Part shown: one piece after another, positions 16,108-24,925 of the stretch
How the letters are laid out: the number at the start of each line of letters is the position of its first letter
How positions within the stretch are numbered: position 1 is the first letter of the stretch
Assembly (NCBI GenBank): GCA_964351365.1
Contig: CAYGNP010000002.1
Coordinates: 1-64,000 of the forward strand
Length of the DNA: 64,000 nt
Reading direction: 5' to 3'
Source of the DNA: UBA1672 sp964351365
Lineage (GTDB): Bacteria; Pseudomonadota; Alphaproteobacteria; Micavibrionales; Micavibrionaceae
The notes under the pieces: generated by a model
What the model was told of the DNA's origin: nothing
Databases searched by the model: none
The model's input: the letters and a program-made list of their open reading frames with translations, nothing else
Position numbers and translations under genes: made by a program

Positions 16108-17411
16108 GTGTCTTTTCTGATCTTAAAGAGAGGCTTAAGTGGCTCGCAGCGTAAATCATCAAGTAATGTTTCCGCTTTGAGATGCGCCTTGAGTTTGCCG
16201 AAAAACTCATCATATGCTGCGATGAAAGCATTAATATCTTCATCGGTATGCGCGTAGCTAAGGAGGTGTGAGCCAAGGGTCAGAATTCCCTTATCCATCA
16301 TATTTTGCATAAAATACGTTTTTATGGTGAAGCTATCATATTTGGAATGGTCTTTTATTTGCAAAAATGACCAGGATGGATGGCCGGAAAGCTTTATGGT
16401 TTCGTTCAGGCCGTGCGAAGTGATGAGTTCGCGCACCGTGTTGTTCAAATGATCACCCTTTTTACACATTGTTTCAATTACGGGCTGAGTTTGTAGCTTG
16501 GTCATGGTTGCAAGAGAGGCGGCAAGGGATAATGCCTCACCGCCATAGGTGAAGGAAAAATAGACTTGCTCCAGCAGGTCCATGATTTCAGCTTTCCCGG
16601 CTATGGCCGAGAGAGGGAAACCATTGGCAAGCCCTTTGCCGAAACTTGCAAGGTCGGGGGTCACGCCGAAATATTCCTGCGCTCCGCCATTGGCGTGTCT
16701 AAATCCGGTGACGACTTCATCAAAGATAAGTAAAGCTTTGTGGTCGTGCGCCAGAGTTTTTACACCCTCAAGGAAGCCTTTTTCAGGATATGTTGTGTTC
16801 ATTGGCTCCATGATGACGGCGGCAACCTGGCCTTTGAGGCTGTCCAGTTTTTGTTCCAGGCTGGGTAAATTGTTAAAATCAAAGGTGTGGGTTAGATCGC
16901 GCGTTGATTGGGGTACGCCAATATGGCGCGGCGTTGAGCCAATATACCAATCCTGCCACCCATGATAGCCGCAGACCAGAACATGATCTTTACCAGTGTA
17001 GGCGCGGGCAAGGCGTATTGCGCCAGAGGTTGCGTCAGAGCCATTTTTGCCAAAACGCACTTTTTCTGCGCATGGAACCATTTCGATGATCTTCTCGGCA
17101 ACCTGCATTTCGATTGGATGTGCGAGGGAAAAAATTGTGCCCTGCTCTAGCTGCTCCCTGACGGCTTTGTTTACATCAGGATCATTATAACCAAGGGTTA
17201 TAGCCGCCAGCGCATTTACAAAATCAATGAATTCATTGCCGTCTACGTCCCACACATGACTGCCCAGGCCGCGTTGAATAAAATAGGGCGAGATGCCATA
17301 AGGGAATTGTGTTTTACTTTTGCTGAAGGTTTGCGTTCCCAAGGGAATTGATTTTTCCGCGCGCTTGAGTAATTCCTCTGATTTTTTGTATGATCTGGAC
17401 ATTGTTACCAT
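16104..17411 (-). CDS. Class III PLP aminotransferase (glutamate-1-semialdehyde aminomutase-like)
   Basis: 435 residues. The fold-type I class III features are clear: a GYHGWQDWY cofactor-loop region, FDEVVTGFR with the PLP-binding Asp, and SFGKGLANGFPLSA with the Schiff-base Lys. It is related to HemL but lies in the glycan run, overlapping pseG by four bases and the aldo-keto reductase by seven, which argues against a heme role. Similar aminotransferase plus reductase pairs occur in other nonulosonic-acid and flagellin-modification loci, where they may build an N-linked amino acid or hydroxyacyl substituent. The actual substrate is unknown. Starts at 17411 or 17402 are both possible. Confidence 0.82.
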   Translation of the reverse strand: MVTMSRSYKKSEELLKRAEKSIPLGTQTFSKSKTQFPYGISPYFIQRGLGSHVWDVDGNEFIDFVNALAAITLGYNDPDVNKAVREQLEQGTIFSLAHPIEMQVAEKIIEMVPCAEKVRFGKNGSDATSGAIRLARAYTGKDHVLVCGYHGWQDWYIGSTPRHIGVPQSTRDLTHTFDFNNLPSLEQKLDSLKGQVAAVIMEPMNTTYPEKGFLEGVKTLAHDHKALLIFDEVVTGFRHANGGAQEYFGVTPDLASFGKGLANGFPLSAIAGKAEIMDLLEQVYFSFTYGGEALSLAASLATMTKLQTQPVIETMCKKGDHLNNTVRELITSHGLNETIKLSGHPSWSFLQIKDHSKYDSFTIKTYFMQNMMDKGILTLGSHLLSYAHTDEDINAFIAAYDEFFGKLKAHLKAETLLDDLRCEPLKPLFKIRKDT

Positions 17412-18301
17412 TTTGTTGGGTCAATCAAAGATATATCATCAACCGCTAATGATGGAAATATGCCCGTATCAATTTTGGGCATAGTTGCAAGTGCGTTTGT
17501 GAGTTCCTGCAATTGAGCTTTTGTATTCACGCCGCAAATTATTCTATCGATTTCTGGCTGATCTACCAGGAACATAAGTGCGCCCTGAGCCGGCGTAATA
17601 TTATTTTCTTTTACCCATGCGTGAAATTTTTTAAGTGTTGGCCCTATATTCTTTAACTTATCAGGAATATTATCAGGGTCTAAAAAAACAAGTCCCTGAA
17701 GGAAAGCTGAGCGCGCATGGATCTCAACGCCTGCATCTCTGAGTGCTTTAAGGCTTCTTGATTTAATAAGCCTTTGATCAAATATATTTATAGGAATCTG
17801 TATAATGTCTATTTCAAATTTCTCTAGTACCAAATCTATCTGGCTTTGGTTGTAGACGGAGACGCCAATTTTCTTAAATTTATTCTCTTTTTTGTATTTT
17901 GATAGTGCGGCAAAAAGGTTTGGGGCATTTTCTGATGCTAAATCATCGGCGTGGTGGAGCATTAAGCCGTAAATTTTATTCCGCTTTAGGCGCTCAAATG
18001 ATTGTTCAATACCGTTTATGACACGCGTAATGTCATTTTTTGTGATGACTGATTTTTTTATGGGTATTGTTTTAGTAATTATTTCAAATTCATATTCCGG
18101 CGGAATTGACTCTCCTAACGCTTGTTCGCTGTTGCCGTAAAGATGAGCAGTATCAATTGTTTTTATACCTGCTTCGTGGGCGTAATTTATGATGTTCTTA
18201 ACTTCTTCTTCGCTTGTTTGCCCTGCGCGGTTTGATATTCCGTAATCAAGGCCAAATTGCACGGTACCCAGACCGAGCTTATGTATAAGATCTTCACGCA
18301 T
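17405..18301 (-). CDS. Aldo/keto reductase
   Basis: A 298-residue NAD(P)H-dependent TIM-barrel oxidoreductase. It shows the family start LGLGTVQFGLDYG, the catalytic Asp and Tyr (DTAHLYGNSE), Lys in EIITKTIP and His in GLMLHHADD. I start it at the ATG at 18301, which overlaps the previous stop by eight bases; ATG at 18322 would add seven residues. Immediately upstream of the class III aminotransferase, it is likely to work in the same side pathway, for example by reducing or oxidising a carbonyl intermediate before or after transamination. Its position inside a pse operon suggests a sugar-substituent role, not detoxification. Confidence 0.82.
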   Translation of the reverse strand: MREDLIHKLGLGTVQFGLDYGISNRAGQTSEEEVKNIINYAHEAGIKTIDTAHLYGNSEQALGESIPPEYEFEIITKTIPIKKSVITKNDITRVINGIEQSFERLKRNKIYGLMLHHADDLASENAPNLFAALSKYKKENKFKKIGVSVYNQSQIDLVLEKFEIDIIQIPINIFDQRLIKSRSLKALRDAGVEIHARSAFLQGLVFLDPDNIPDKLKNIGPTLKKFHAWVKENNITPAQGALMFLVDQPEIDRIICGVNTKAQLQELTNALATMPKIDTGIFPSLAVDDISLIDPTKW

Positions 18302-19952
18302 AGTAGTAATTGAAGAATTCATGATTATTGGCTTTTTCGGGCGCTGATTCTATTGCATTTTTAATTGCGTTCCAATCTGCATTTCTTCGCCCAAGGTCAT
18401 CAAATCCGCCATCTACGAACCCGCATCTTTTTTCCAGCAACTCTTTGCCGCGCCCTGTCCAGGGGTGGTTGTAAAAGTCAATGAGGACAAAAGGAATGTT
18501 TGTCTCAATTGCTACTCGCAGGCTTGTTGTGTATACGCAGTCGTAAATGATCACATCAGCGTGATCGAGGACTTCTTCGATTCTTTGTGTTATGAGCTGT
18601 GCGCCCATTTCTGTCTGAAAACATTCAGGCGGGAGCAAAGGGCTCTCGGGGTGAAGCTTCATAATTACGTCATAGCCCCACTCCTTCAGATTTGAAATTA
18701 TGCGCGCCTGCCAGTCAGCCTGAATAATATCCGGGCAACTTGGCCCCGGGCGGCCGCGGTCACGGTCATAAATTTCTGTCATCACCATTATTTTTTTTGG
18801 CTTTTGGCTTGCATTAATGTGGCGTGTATATGTTTTCACAGTTTTAATTTTTTGCCCTTCGATCCCCGAAATATCAGGCATTGTATCATCCAGCAAAGTC
18901 CAGTTTTTTGCACTTTTTTTAAGCTCATCTGCTTGGTTTTGGTTGAAGGTTTTAAAAGCATCACATCCCCAAAATTCAAAGAAACCCATCATTGGATTAT
19001 CAACATGTGCTAACCCTGCGCCATGATCGTGCCCTGTAACCTTTGCCCCATGTTCACGAGCAGCAAGGCGCAGCATAAGGTCCCAGATATTTCCACCTGT
19101 TCCTGTCCATATTTCTTTGGGCAAATTTTCGGGTTGCTGATGCAATCTGGTGTAATGGATTTTAATGAGTGCGAGGGCTAGCCTTAAGATTTCTCTAATG
19201 TAATTCTGCGAGTGTTCGGGAAAGGTAATATTTGCATTTTTGTATGCGTTTGAGGCAATTTGTAACAGGCCATCAATAATTTCGGGATTTTGCTGCTCAA
19301 TGGCTTTTGAAATATCAGCCTGAAGAACTGGTTTAAACCAGCGATAAGAGGTGAAATAATACACATCAGCTTTGCTGGCTTTAGCATGGGCGCAAATAGT
19401 TTCGATGCGCTGTGTTGCGATGATGTTGTTTTTTAGAATATGCTTACTTAAAGGATTGATTTTAAGGCCATCAAAGTTAATTCCGCCCTTTTGAAATTTT
19501 ATGAGATTAAGAACTTTTTGCGCTTTGCTGATCGCTGTTTTTAATAATGCTTGTTTGTTTTTCGTCTTTTTTTCCATATGAAGGGATTGAAGAAATGCAG
19601 GATAAGGCGGGGCCTTGCCCGATAGTAAATATGGCCAGTGTGGCCAGTTTTCCGGCACTGATGCAATAATATTATGCTCTTCGAAGGTATGCTTAAGGGC
19701 ATCGCCCCAAAATATACTTGTGGTTTCAGCCAAAAAGAATTTTGAAACTATTTTGCAATACGTTCGGTCCGGCTCCGGAAGTGATTTTATGTACGTTATT
19801 ATATTTGCAAAAATATCATCTGCAAAATCCTGACGCTTTCGATAGGGATATGGCCAGACAAAGTCTTTTGCACCGTTTCTGTCATATTTGAGCTTGTGAA
19901 TATCAAGCTCTAGGTAGTGTTTTTCGGGGTTATATTTTACGGCCAATTTCAT
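18294..19952 (-). CDS. Putative GT-B glycosyltransferase of surface-polysaccharide type
   Basis: 552 residues, with no close family named with certainty. The middle and C-terminal parts look like a GT-B transferase related to CDP-glycerol/Kdo-type surface-polysaccharide enzymes: an AAREHGAKVTGHDHGAG loop near residue 315, then KKIMVMTEIYDRD, YDVIMKLHPESPLLPP, and DHADVIIYDCVYTTSLRVA near the end. The His-rich GHDHG motif and the KLHPE motif are typical of this group. The N-terminal 150 residues are not recognised. It sits between the methyltransferase (four-base overlap) and the reductase in the pse run. It is the best candidate in the window for the transferase that uses CMP-pseudaminate (inference). 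Confidence 0.6.
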   Translation of the reverse strand: MKLAVKYNPEKHYLELDIHKLKYDRNGAKDFVWPYPYRKRQDFADDIFANIITYIKSLPEPDRTYCKIVSKFFLAETTSIFWGDALKHTFEEHNIIASVPENWPHWPYLLSGKAPPYPAFLQSLHMEKKTKNKQALLKTAISKAQKVLNLIKFQKGGINFDGLKINPLSKHILKNNIIATQRIETICAHAKASKADVYYFTSYRWFKPVLQADISKAIEQQNPEIIDGLLQIASNAYKNANITFPEHSQNYIREILRLALALIKIHYTRLHQQPENLPKEIWTGTGGNIWDLMLRLAAREHGAKVTGHDHGAGLAHVDNPMMGFFEFWGCDAFKTFNQNQADELKKSAKNWTLLDDTMPDISGIEGQKIKTVKTYTRHINASQKPKKIMVMTEIYDRDRGRPGPSCPDIIQADWQARIISNLKEWGYDVIMKLHPESPLLPPECFQTEMGAQLITQRIEEVLDHADVIIYDCVYTTSLRVAIETNIPFVLIDFYNHPWTGRGKELLEKRCGFVDGGFDDLGRRNADWNAIKNAIESAPEKANNHEFFNYYYA

Positions 19953-20683
19953 ATATTTTCGTATTCTGGACCGGTTATAATAATATCTTCCCTTGTATTG
20001 CCGAAGGGAAGGTTTTGGGGCTGTTCAAGCAAATAAGTCTGATAACCTCTGGAGCGATAGAGCTTCATGATCTCAAACATCGTTTCATCATTAATTGTTA
20101 CTGTCTTGTTTTCACCAACTCCAGTAAAATTGTCTGAAGGATTAGAATGGTTTAACTTTGCTTGCATTTCTTCCCACTCTTGTTGAAAGGCTTGCCCGCG
20201 TTTGGAGGATAAAAACCGTTTCTTTTTGTCTATATTTGAAAAATCACCAATTAAAGTCAGCCCATCGGGGCGCATAATTGAGACGCCTTTTTCTATAAAA
20301 TCCATGAGCGTTTTGATATCGGGCAAAGCAGGAACAACGCCGTATATTAAAACTCTTGAAAATTTACGATCAAACGCTTGCTGCATAAAATCGTCACCAT
20401 AGAATGTTACATTTTTAAATTCAGGCTTATTCCTAAGTTTTGCGATGATGTTTGCGTGATCGCATGCAGAGCAATCTCTGGATATTTTAACCAATTCACT
20501 TAAGTTCAGACCAAGACCACACCCTACATCAATTACACTATCCTCTGGCTTGAGATTTAACTTGCCGAGCACATCTGGAGGTATGAATTTTTCGGCCTGC
20601 GCCTGTGAATAATATCTTCCATTTTGAATTATATCATCCACATCTGCGGCTGCCATATTGCCATATTTATGAAATTGATACAT
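19949..20683 (-). CDS. SAM-dependent methyltransferase
   Basis: About 244 residues. A class I motif (VIDVGCGLGLNLSEL) lies near residue 50, followed by CDHANII and a late FGNTREDIIIT segment. I chose the ATG at 20683 because AGAGGG lies nine bases upstream. An ATG at 20692 overlaps the previous stop as ATGA but leaves no spacing to that ribosome site. The stop overlaps the following putative glycosyltransferase by four bases. Together with the second methyltransferase at 4506-5282, it probably methylates a hydroxyl or amine of the glycan or nonulosonate. The substrate is unknown. Confidence 0.75.
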   Translation of the reverse strand: MYQFHKYGNMAAADVDDIIQNGRYYSQAQAEKFIPPDVLGKLNLKPEDSVIDVGCGLGLNLSELVKISRDCSACDHANIIAKLRNKPEFKNVTFYGDDFMQQAFDRKFSRVLIYGVVPALPDIKTLMDFIEKGVSIMRPDGLTLIGDFSNIDKKKRFLSSKRGQAFQQEWEEMQAKLNHSNPSDNFTGVGENKTVTINDETMFEIMKLYRSRGYQTYLLEQPQNLPFGNTREDIIITGPEYENI

Positions 20684-20688
20684 TTTTT

Positions 20689-21672
20689 TCATTCCCTCTG
20701 GTCTTGTGATTGTAAAGCTATAGACCATTCAAGATTAGATGACAACGCGCGGCAAAAGCCTTTTTTGAACTTTCCGATATTATATTCTTTTTCTATTTTA
20801 TCGCTGTATGAAGGTATTGTCCCAAGATTGAATATTCTCTGCCCGCGTGATTTGGCGCGAAGCATTCCGTTATACACGCTGGCATGAGCAAGCGGCTTAT
20901 CAAATAATTCGCGGTTGTATACAGCAACGGCATAAGTTGTCATATCACCAAAATCGGTAAATAATGCAGAAGATACCAAGCCGTATTCAGGCATTTCACC
21001 CATAATCAGCTCTGCTGTACCGGCCTTTATCATTTCATACTGGATATTCCAGCTTTCCTCTGGGCGCGTTTGGCGACCTGCTACTTTTTTATGGAAGGCT
21101 TGGAAGTTACGGAACATCTCTTCGTCTGGGCTGCTTTTTGTAACATATGTAAACTTTATTTCTTTATTTCCTTGGTTTACTAGTGATTTGTAACTTTGTC
21201 GTAGTTGTTTATGAAGATCATCTTCATTGAGTTTTAAATCTTGAATTGCGGCAAGTCTGACAGAAGGCTGGCCTTTTTGATTGAATAACTCTTGCCCAAG
21301 ATTAGACAGGTGCGTTGAGCATTCAATGTCTTTTACTTTTAATTCGCTGCATCCCGCATAGCGCGCAGTTTGCATTGCATGCTCTATAATTTTGAGAGTT
21401 TGCTTTTTGCCAAGCTCTTTGAGGGTGTTAATTTCTATACCTGAGCCGTTATAACCAGCAAAATCAGCAAGTTTATGGGCATAGATCAGTGCGACTGGCG
21501 CATTATTTTCAATCATAAAAAAGGATAAATCTTGGAAGTTTTTACCAAGTTCTGCCATACGATAGCGTGATTCAAGTGTGAATTGGGTTACGGAAGGATA
21601 CCCCCTGCCCTCTAGAACTTTGAGTTGCTTGCAAAAGCTATCGGAATCATCAGTGTAGGATATAATTTTCAT
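20689..21672 (-). CDS. FemAB-like GNAT-fold acyltransferase
   Basis: 327 residues that read as two tandem GNAT-like halves, as in FemABX-type transferases and the related acetyltransferase-6 domain. Segments such as LHKQLRQSYKSLVNQGNKE and ASVYNGMLRAKSRGQRIFNLG match the second-half pattern of the family. It lies directly between pseC (one base between stop and start) and the methyltransferase. In the Pse pathway, PseH acetylates the 4-amino group made by PseC, and no short PseH is present. This gene is therefore the leading candidate for that acetylation or an alternative acyl transfer (inference from position). Confidence 0.65.
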   Translation of the reverse strand: MKIISYTDDSDSFCKQLKVLEGRGYPSVTQFTLESRYRMAELGKNFQDLSFFMIENNAPVALIYAHKLADFAGYNGSGIEINTLKELGKKQTLKIIEHAMQTARYAGCSELKVKDIECSTHLSNLGQELFNQKGQPSVRLAAIQDLKLNEDDLHKQLRQSYKSLVNQGNKEIKFTYVTKSSPDEEMFRNFQAFHKKVAGRQTRPEESWNIQYEMIKAGTAELIMGEMPEYGLVSSALFTDFGDMTTYAVAVYNRELFDKPLAHASVYNGMLRAKSRGQRIFNLGTIPSYSDKIEKEYNIGKFKKGFCRALSSNLEWSIALQSQDQRE

Positions 21673-21673
21673 T

Positions 21674-22822
21674 TTAAACAGAATTCAGAATATGGATAAG
21701 GTTTTGTGTAACATGCAAAACACCTTGTTCGTTCATGCTCGTGAAAAGTGGAAGAGAGAGCGTCTGTTCGTAATATTTTTGCGCACCGTTTAGCTCTTGT
21801 TGGCCATAGAGTTTTCTATAGTAAGGCTGTGTATGAACAGGGGTGTAGTGAACTTGCGTGCCTATGCCCTTTTCTCTGAGGCTTGCCATCACAATTTCAC
21901 GGGGTATACCGAGTTCCACAAAATCAATATTTACGGCATAAAGATGCCAGCCCGTTTTTTGTTTTCCTCTGTTTTGCGGCAACGTCACGAGCGGAGATTT
22001 TTTTGACAAATATCTATTGTACATGTCAAATATTTCCTGACGTTTTTTTATAAATTCGTCAATTTTTTTGAGTTGTGAGAGGCCAAGTGCGCATTGCATA
22101 TCCGTAATTCTGTAATTGTAGCCAAGATCATGCATTTCATATGCCCAGGGCTTCATCTCAGGGGTTTTTATCATGCCATGATGGCGCAATGTTTTCATAT
22201 TCTCGGCTGTTTGTGCATCATTCGTCGTAACAGCTCCGCCCTCACCCATTGCAATTGTTTTAACCGGATGAAATGAGAATGTTGACATGTGTTCATAGGC
22301 GCAAGCTCCAATTGGGCGCGCGTTATACTCCCCGCCAATGGCATGGCAGGAATCTGCTATTATTTTTATATCGTGATTTTGGGTCATTTTAGATATGCCA
22401 TCAAGATCAACAGCGCGCCCAGTTAAATGAACGGGTAGGACTGCTTTTACATTTGCATTTTTAGATTTTGCCTTATCTAAGGCTTCATTCAGATTTTCGC
22501 ATGTCATCAGTCCGGTTTGGGGGCATACGTCAGCGAAAATTACATCTGCGCCGCAATAGCGAACAGCATTGGCCGTTGCAAGAAAGGTTATAGAAGGCAC
22601 GATGGCCGTGTCTCCTGGGCCAAGGCCTGCTTCGATGCAGGCCATGTGCAGCGCAACGGTTCCATTCGCGCAGGCAACTGCATATTTTGCGCCTGTTACT
22701 TGACAGAGTTTATCTTCAAATTTTTCAATTGTCGGGCCGGTGGTGAGGTAATCGCCCTTCAGAACGTCAATTACAGATTGAATGTCTTCTTCATCTATGT
22801 GTTGACGGCCATAGGGCAACAT
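21674..22822 (-). CDS. pseC: UDP-4-amino-4,6-dideoxy-N-acetyl-beta-L-altrosamine transaminase
   Basis: A 382-residue PLP-dependent DegT/DnrJ/EryC1 aminotransferase that adds the C4 amino group to the PseB product using glutamate. It shows the family start LPYGRQHIDEEDIQSV, GPTIEKFEDKL, PSITFLATANAVRYCGA, ADSCHAIGGEY, and the PLP Lys in FHPVKTIAMGEGG. Its start is one base after the pseB stop, and the FemAB-like gene follows one base after its own stop. The order pseB-pseC is the normal start of this pathway and supports the assignment over other sugar aminotransferases. Confidence 0.92.
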   Translation of the reverse strand: MLPYGRQHIDEEDIQSVIDVLKGDYLTTGPTIEKFEDKLCQVTGAKYAVACANGTVALHMACIEAGLGPGDTAIVPSITFLATANAVRYCGADVIFADVCPQTGLMTCENLNEALDKAKSKNANVKAVLPVHLTGRAVDLDGISKMTQNHDIKIIADSCHAIGGEYNARPIGACAYEHMSTFSFHPVKTIAMGEGGAVTTNDAQTAENMKTLRHHGMIKTPEMKPWAYEMHDLGYNYRITDMQCALGLSQLKKIDEFIKKRQEIFDMYNRYLSKKSPLVTLPQNRGKQKTGWHLYAVNIDFVELGIPREIVMASLREKGIGTQVHYTPVHTQPYYRKLYGQQELNGAQKYYEQTLSLPLFTSMNEQGVLHVTQNLIHILNSV

Positions 22823-22823
22823 T

Positions 22824-23843
22824 TCATATCGCCTTCATCAGTTTCAGTAGCTGATCTTTATCAAGCCATTCTTCGTTATTGTCACTCGAGTATGAAAAAT
22901 CTTCCTCTACTTTTTTATATTTTTGGTAACGCTCATTTTTTTCAGCATCCCAGAAATTAAAGGAGGGCTCTATCACGTACCTGTCATCCAGATTATGTGT
23001 GCTACGGCTATCGTCCGATGGGATCATAATTTCATGCAATTTTTCCCCGGGGCGGATGCCAACCGATTTATGCGGAATACCTGGTGCTATGATATTGGCC
23101 AGATCTGTTATTTTCATACTTGGGATTTTGGGTACAAAAATTTCTCCGCCATGCATCATTTCAAGTGATGACAGAACAAAATTAACACCTTGGTCTAGTG
23201 AAATCCAAAACCGTGTCATTCGCTCGTCTGTAATGGGAATTGTTGCAGCGCCTTCATCTTTGAGTTTTTGGAAGAACGGAATAACTGAGCCACGTGAGCC
23301 AAAAACATTCCCATAGCGCACAACGGAAAATCTTGTTTCTGATGTGCCGACAAGATTGTTGCTCGAGACAAAAATTTTGTCCGAGGCCAGTTTGCTTGCC
23401 CCGTAAAGATTAATTGGGTTGGCAGCCTTATCAGTTGAAAGTGCAATTACTTTTTTTACATTATTGTCAATTGATGCGCGCACAACATTTTCTGCACCCA
23501 TGACGTTGGTGCGAATGCATTCCATCGGGTTGTATTCTGCGGCAGGAACCTGTTTTAATGCGGCAGCGTGAATGACAGTATCCACTCCGCGCAGGGCCAT
23601 GTTCAACCTGTCGCGATCACGCACATCTCCAATGAAAAATCGGACTGGATGCGGAGCGTATTGCTCCAGATATTGCTGCATTTCATATTGCTTGAGCTCG
23701 TCTCTTGAATAAACAACAATCCGTTTTGGTTTGTATTCTTTTATTAGGGTTTCCACGAAACTTTTACCAAAAGAGCCCGTGCCTCCTGTGATCAAGATTG
23801 AATTTTGACTTAAATCCAGGTTTTTAGCTTTGAAGGTTCTCAT
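22824..23843 (-). CDS. pseB: UDP-N-acetylglucosamine 4,6-dehydratase (C5-inverting)
   Basis: A 339-residue extended SDR enzyme that carries out the first step of pseudaminic acid synthesis. The NADP-binding motif TGGTGSFGKSF is near residue 20. The catalytic region reads STDKAANPINLYGASKL, with the Asp-Lys and Tyr-x-x-x-Lys pattern of the PseB/FlaA1 short inverting dehydratases. The protein has no membrane segments, unlike the longer retaining PglF/WbpM type, which supports the L-altro (pseudaminic) branch. It lies six bases after the epimerase and one base before pseC. Confidence 0.92.
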   Translation of the reverse strand: MRTFKAKNLDLSQNSILITGGTGSFGKSFVETLIKEYKPKRIVVYSRDELKQYEMQQYLEQYAPHPVRFFIGDVRDRDRLNMALRGVDTVIHAAALKQVPAAEYNPMECIRTNVMGAENVVRASIDNNVKKVIALSTDKAANPINLYGASKLASDKIFVSSNNLVGTSETRFSVVRYGNVFGSRGSVIPFFQKLKDEGAATIPITDERMTRFWISLDQGVNFVLSSLEMMHGGEIFVPKIPSMKITDLANIIAPGIPHKSVGIRPGEKLHEIMIPSDDSRSTHNLDDRYVIEPSFNFWDAEKNERYQKYKKVEEDFSYSSDNNEEWLDKDQLLKLMKAI

Positions 23844-23849
23844 TATACC

Positions 23850-24833
23850 TTAGTTCTCTCCATAATAATTTTTGTACCAGTCAACAAATAAAGGTACGCC
23901 TTTTTCTATTGTGGTTGTAGGTTTAAATCCGGTTATTTTGGTTGTTTCTTCTATATCCGCGAAGGTTTCCTTAACATCGCCAGGTTGCATAGGCAAAAAT
24001 TCAATTTCGGCTTTTTTGCCTAAAGTTTTTTCAATTACCGCAATGAAATCCATTAACTTTTCACTTTTTGTGTTGCCGATGTTCAAAATTTTATGCGGTA
24101 GCTCAGTTTTTGGCGGATTTTTAAGAACGGCAATAACGCCTGTGACTATGTCGTCAATATATGTAAAGTCTCGTTTCATCTGGCCATTATTGAATACAGG
24201 CAATTTTTCACCTTTTAGAATAGCGCTTGTAAAAATAAAGGGGGACATATCTGGTCTGCCCCAAGGGCCATAAACAGTGAAAAACCTCAAGCCTGTTTGA
24301 GGTATGCTGTAAAGATGGGAATAGGTTTGTGACATTAGCTCTGCCGAGCGCTTTGTTGCAGCATAGAGGGATATCGGGTTTTTGACTGGGTCTTCAACAG
24401 AGTAAGGCAGCTTTGTATTACTTCCATAAACAGAGGAAGAGCTGGCGTAGACAAGATGTTTGAATCCTTCAGTATTGCGGCACATTTCCAAGATTACAAC
24501 CTGGCCCATACAGTTGCTTGTAATATAGCTGTAGGGGTTTTTTAGGGAATAGCGAACGCCGGCTTGCGCGGCAAGATGAATGACTTGCGTGAAGGGCCCC
24601 TCCTCTTTCCACAAGGATTGCATCGCTTCTAAATCAGAGATATCAAGTTTTTTAAATAAAAATTTCTCGTATTTATAAAGTTCCTTTAGGCGAGCTTCTT
24701 TCAGTGTTACGTCATAGTAATCATTCATGTTGTCTATGCCAACGACATTTTGCCCTGATTCAAGAAGTGCCTTTGCCGTGTGAAACCCGATGAAGCCAGC
24801 GGCACCGGTTACAAGAATTGGCGATGTTGACAT
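23850..24833 (-). CDS. NAD-dependent epimerase, UDP-glucuronate 4-epimerase-like
   Basis: A 327-residue extended SDR. It has TGAAGFIGFHTAKALL near residue 8, the GIDNMNDYYDV segment typical of UDP-GlcA 4-epimerases, SSSSVYGSNTKLPY, Tyr-x-x-x-Lys in SLYAATKRS, and GPWGRPDMSPF. The product would be UDP-galacturonate, supplying a uronic acid to the glycan. I place the start at 24833, where AAAGG lies seven bases upstream, not at the longer frame start. It is the first gene of the long minus-strand run. Only 92 bases separate it from the divergent glycosyltransferase, so the operon promoter is likely in that gap. A possible link: the Asn-synthetase-like protein could amidate the uronate. Confidence 0.85.
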   Translation of the reverse strand: MSTSPILVTGAAGFIGFHTAKALLESGQNVVGIDNMNDYYDVTLKEARLKELYKYEKFLFKKLDISDLEAMQSLWKEEGPFTQVIHLAAQAGVRYSLKNPYSYITSNCMGQVVILEMCRNTEGFKHLVYASSSSVYGSNTKLPYSVEDPVKNPISLYAATKRSAELMSQTYSHLYSIPQTGLRFFTVYGPWGRPDMSPFIFTSAILKGEKLPVFNNGQMKRDFTYIDDIVTGVIAVLKNPPKTELPHKILNIGNTKSEKLMDFIAVIEKTLGKKAEIEFLPMQPGDVKETFADIEETTKITGFKPTTTIEKGVPLFVDWYKNYYGEN

Positions 24834-24925
24834 AATTTTGCCTTTTGTGCACAAAGTTTAAAAATTTTATTGTTTTTATCAGTCATACGGGTGTTTGCCA
24901 ATATAAGGTTATCTTTATCTATGCT

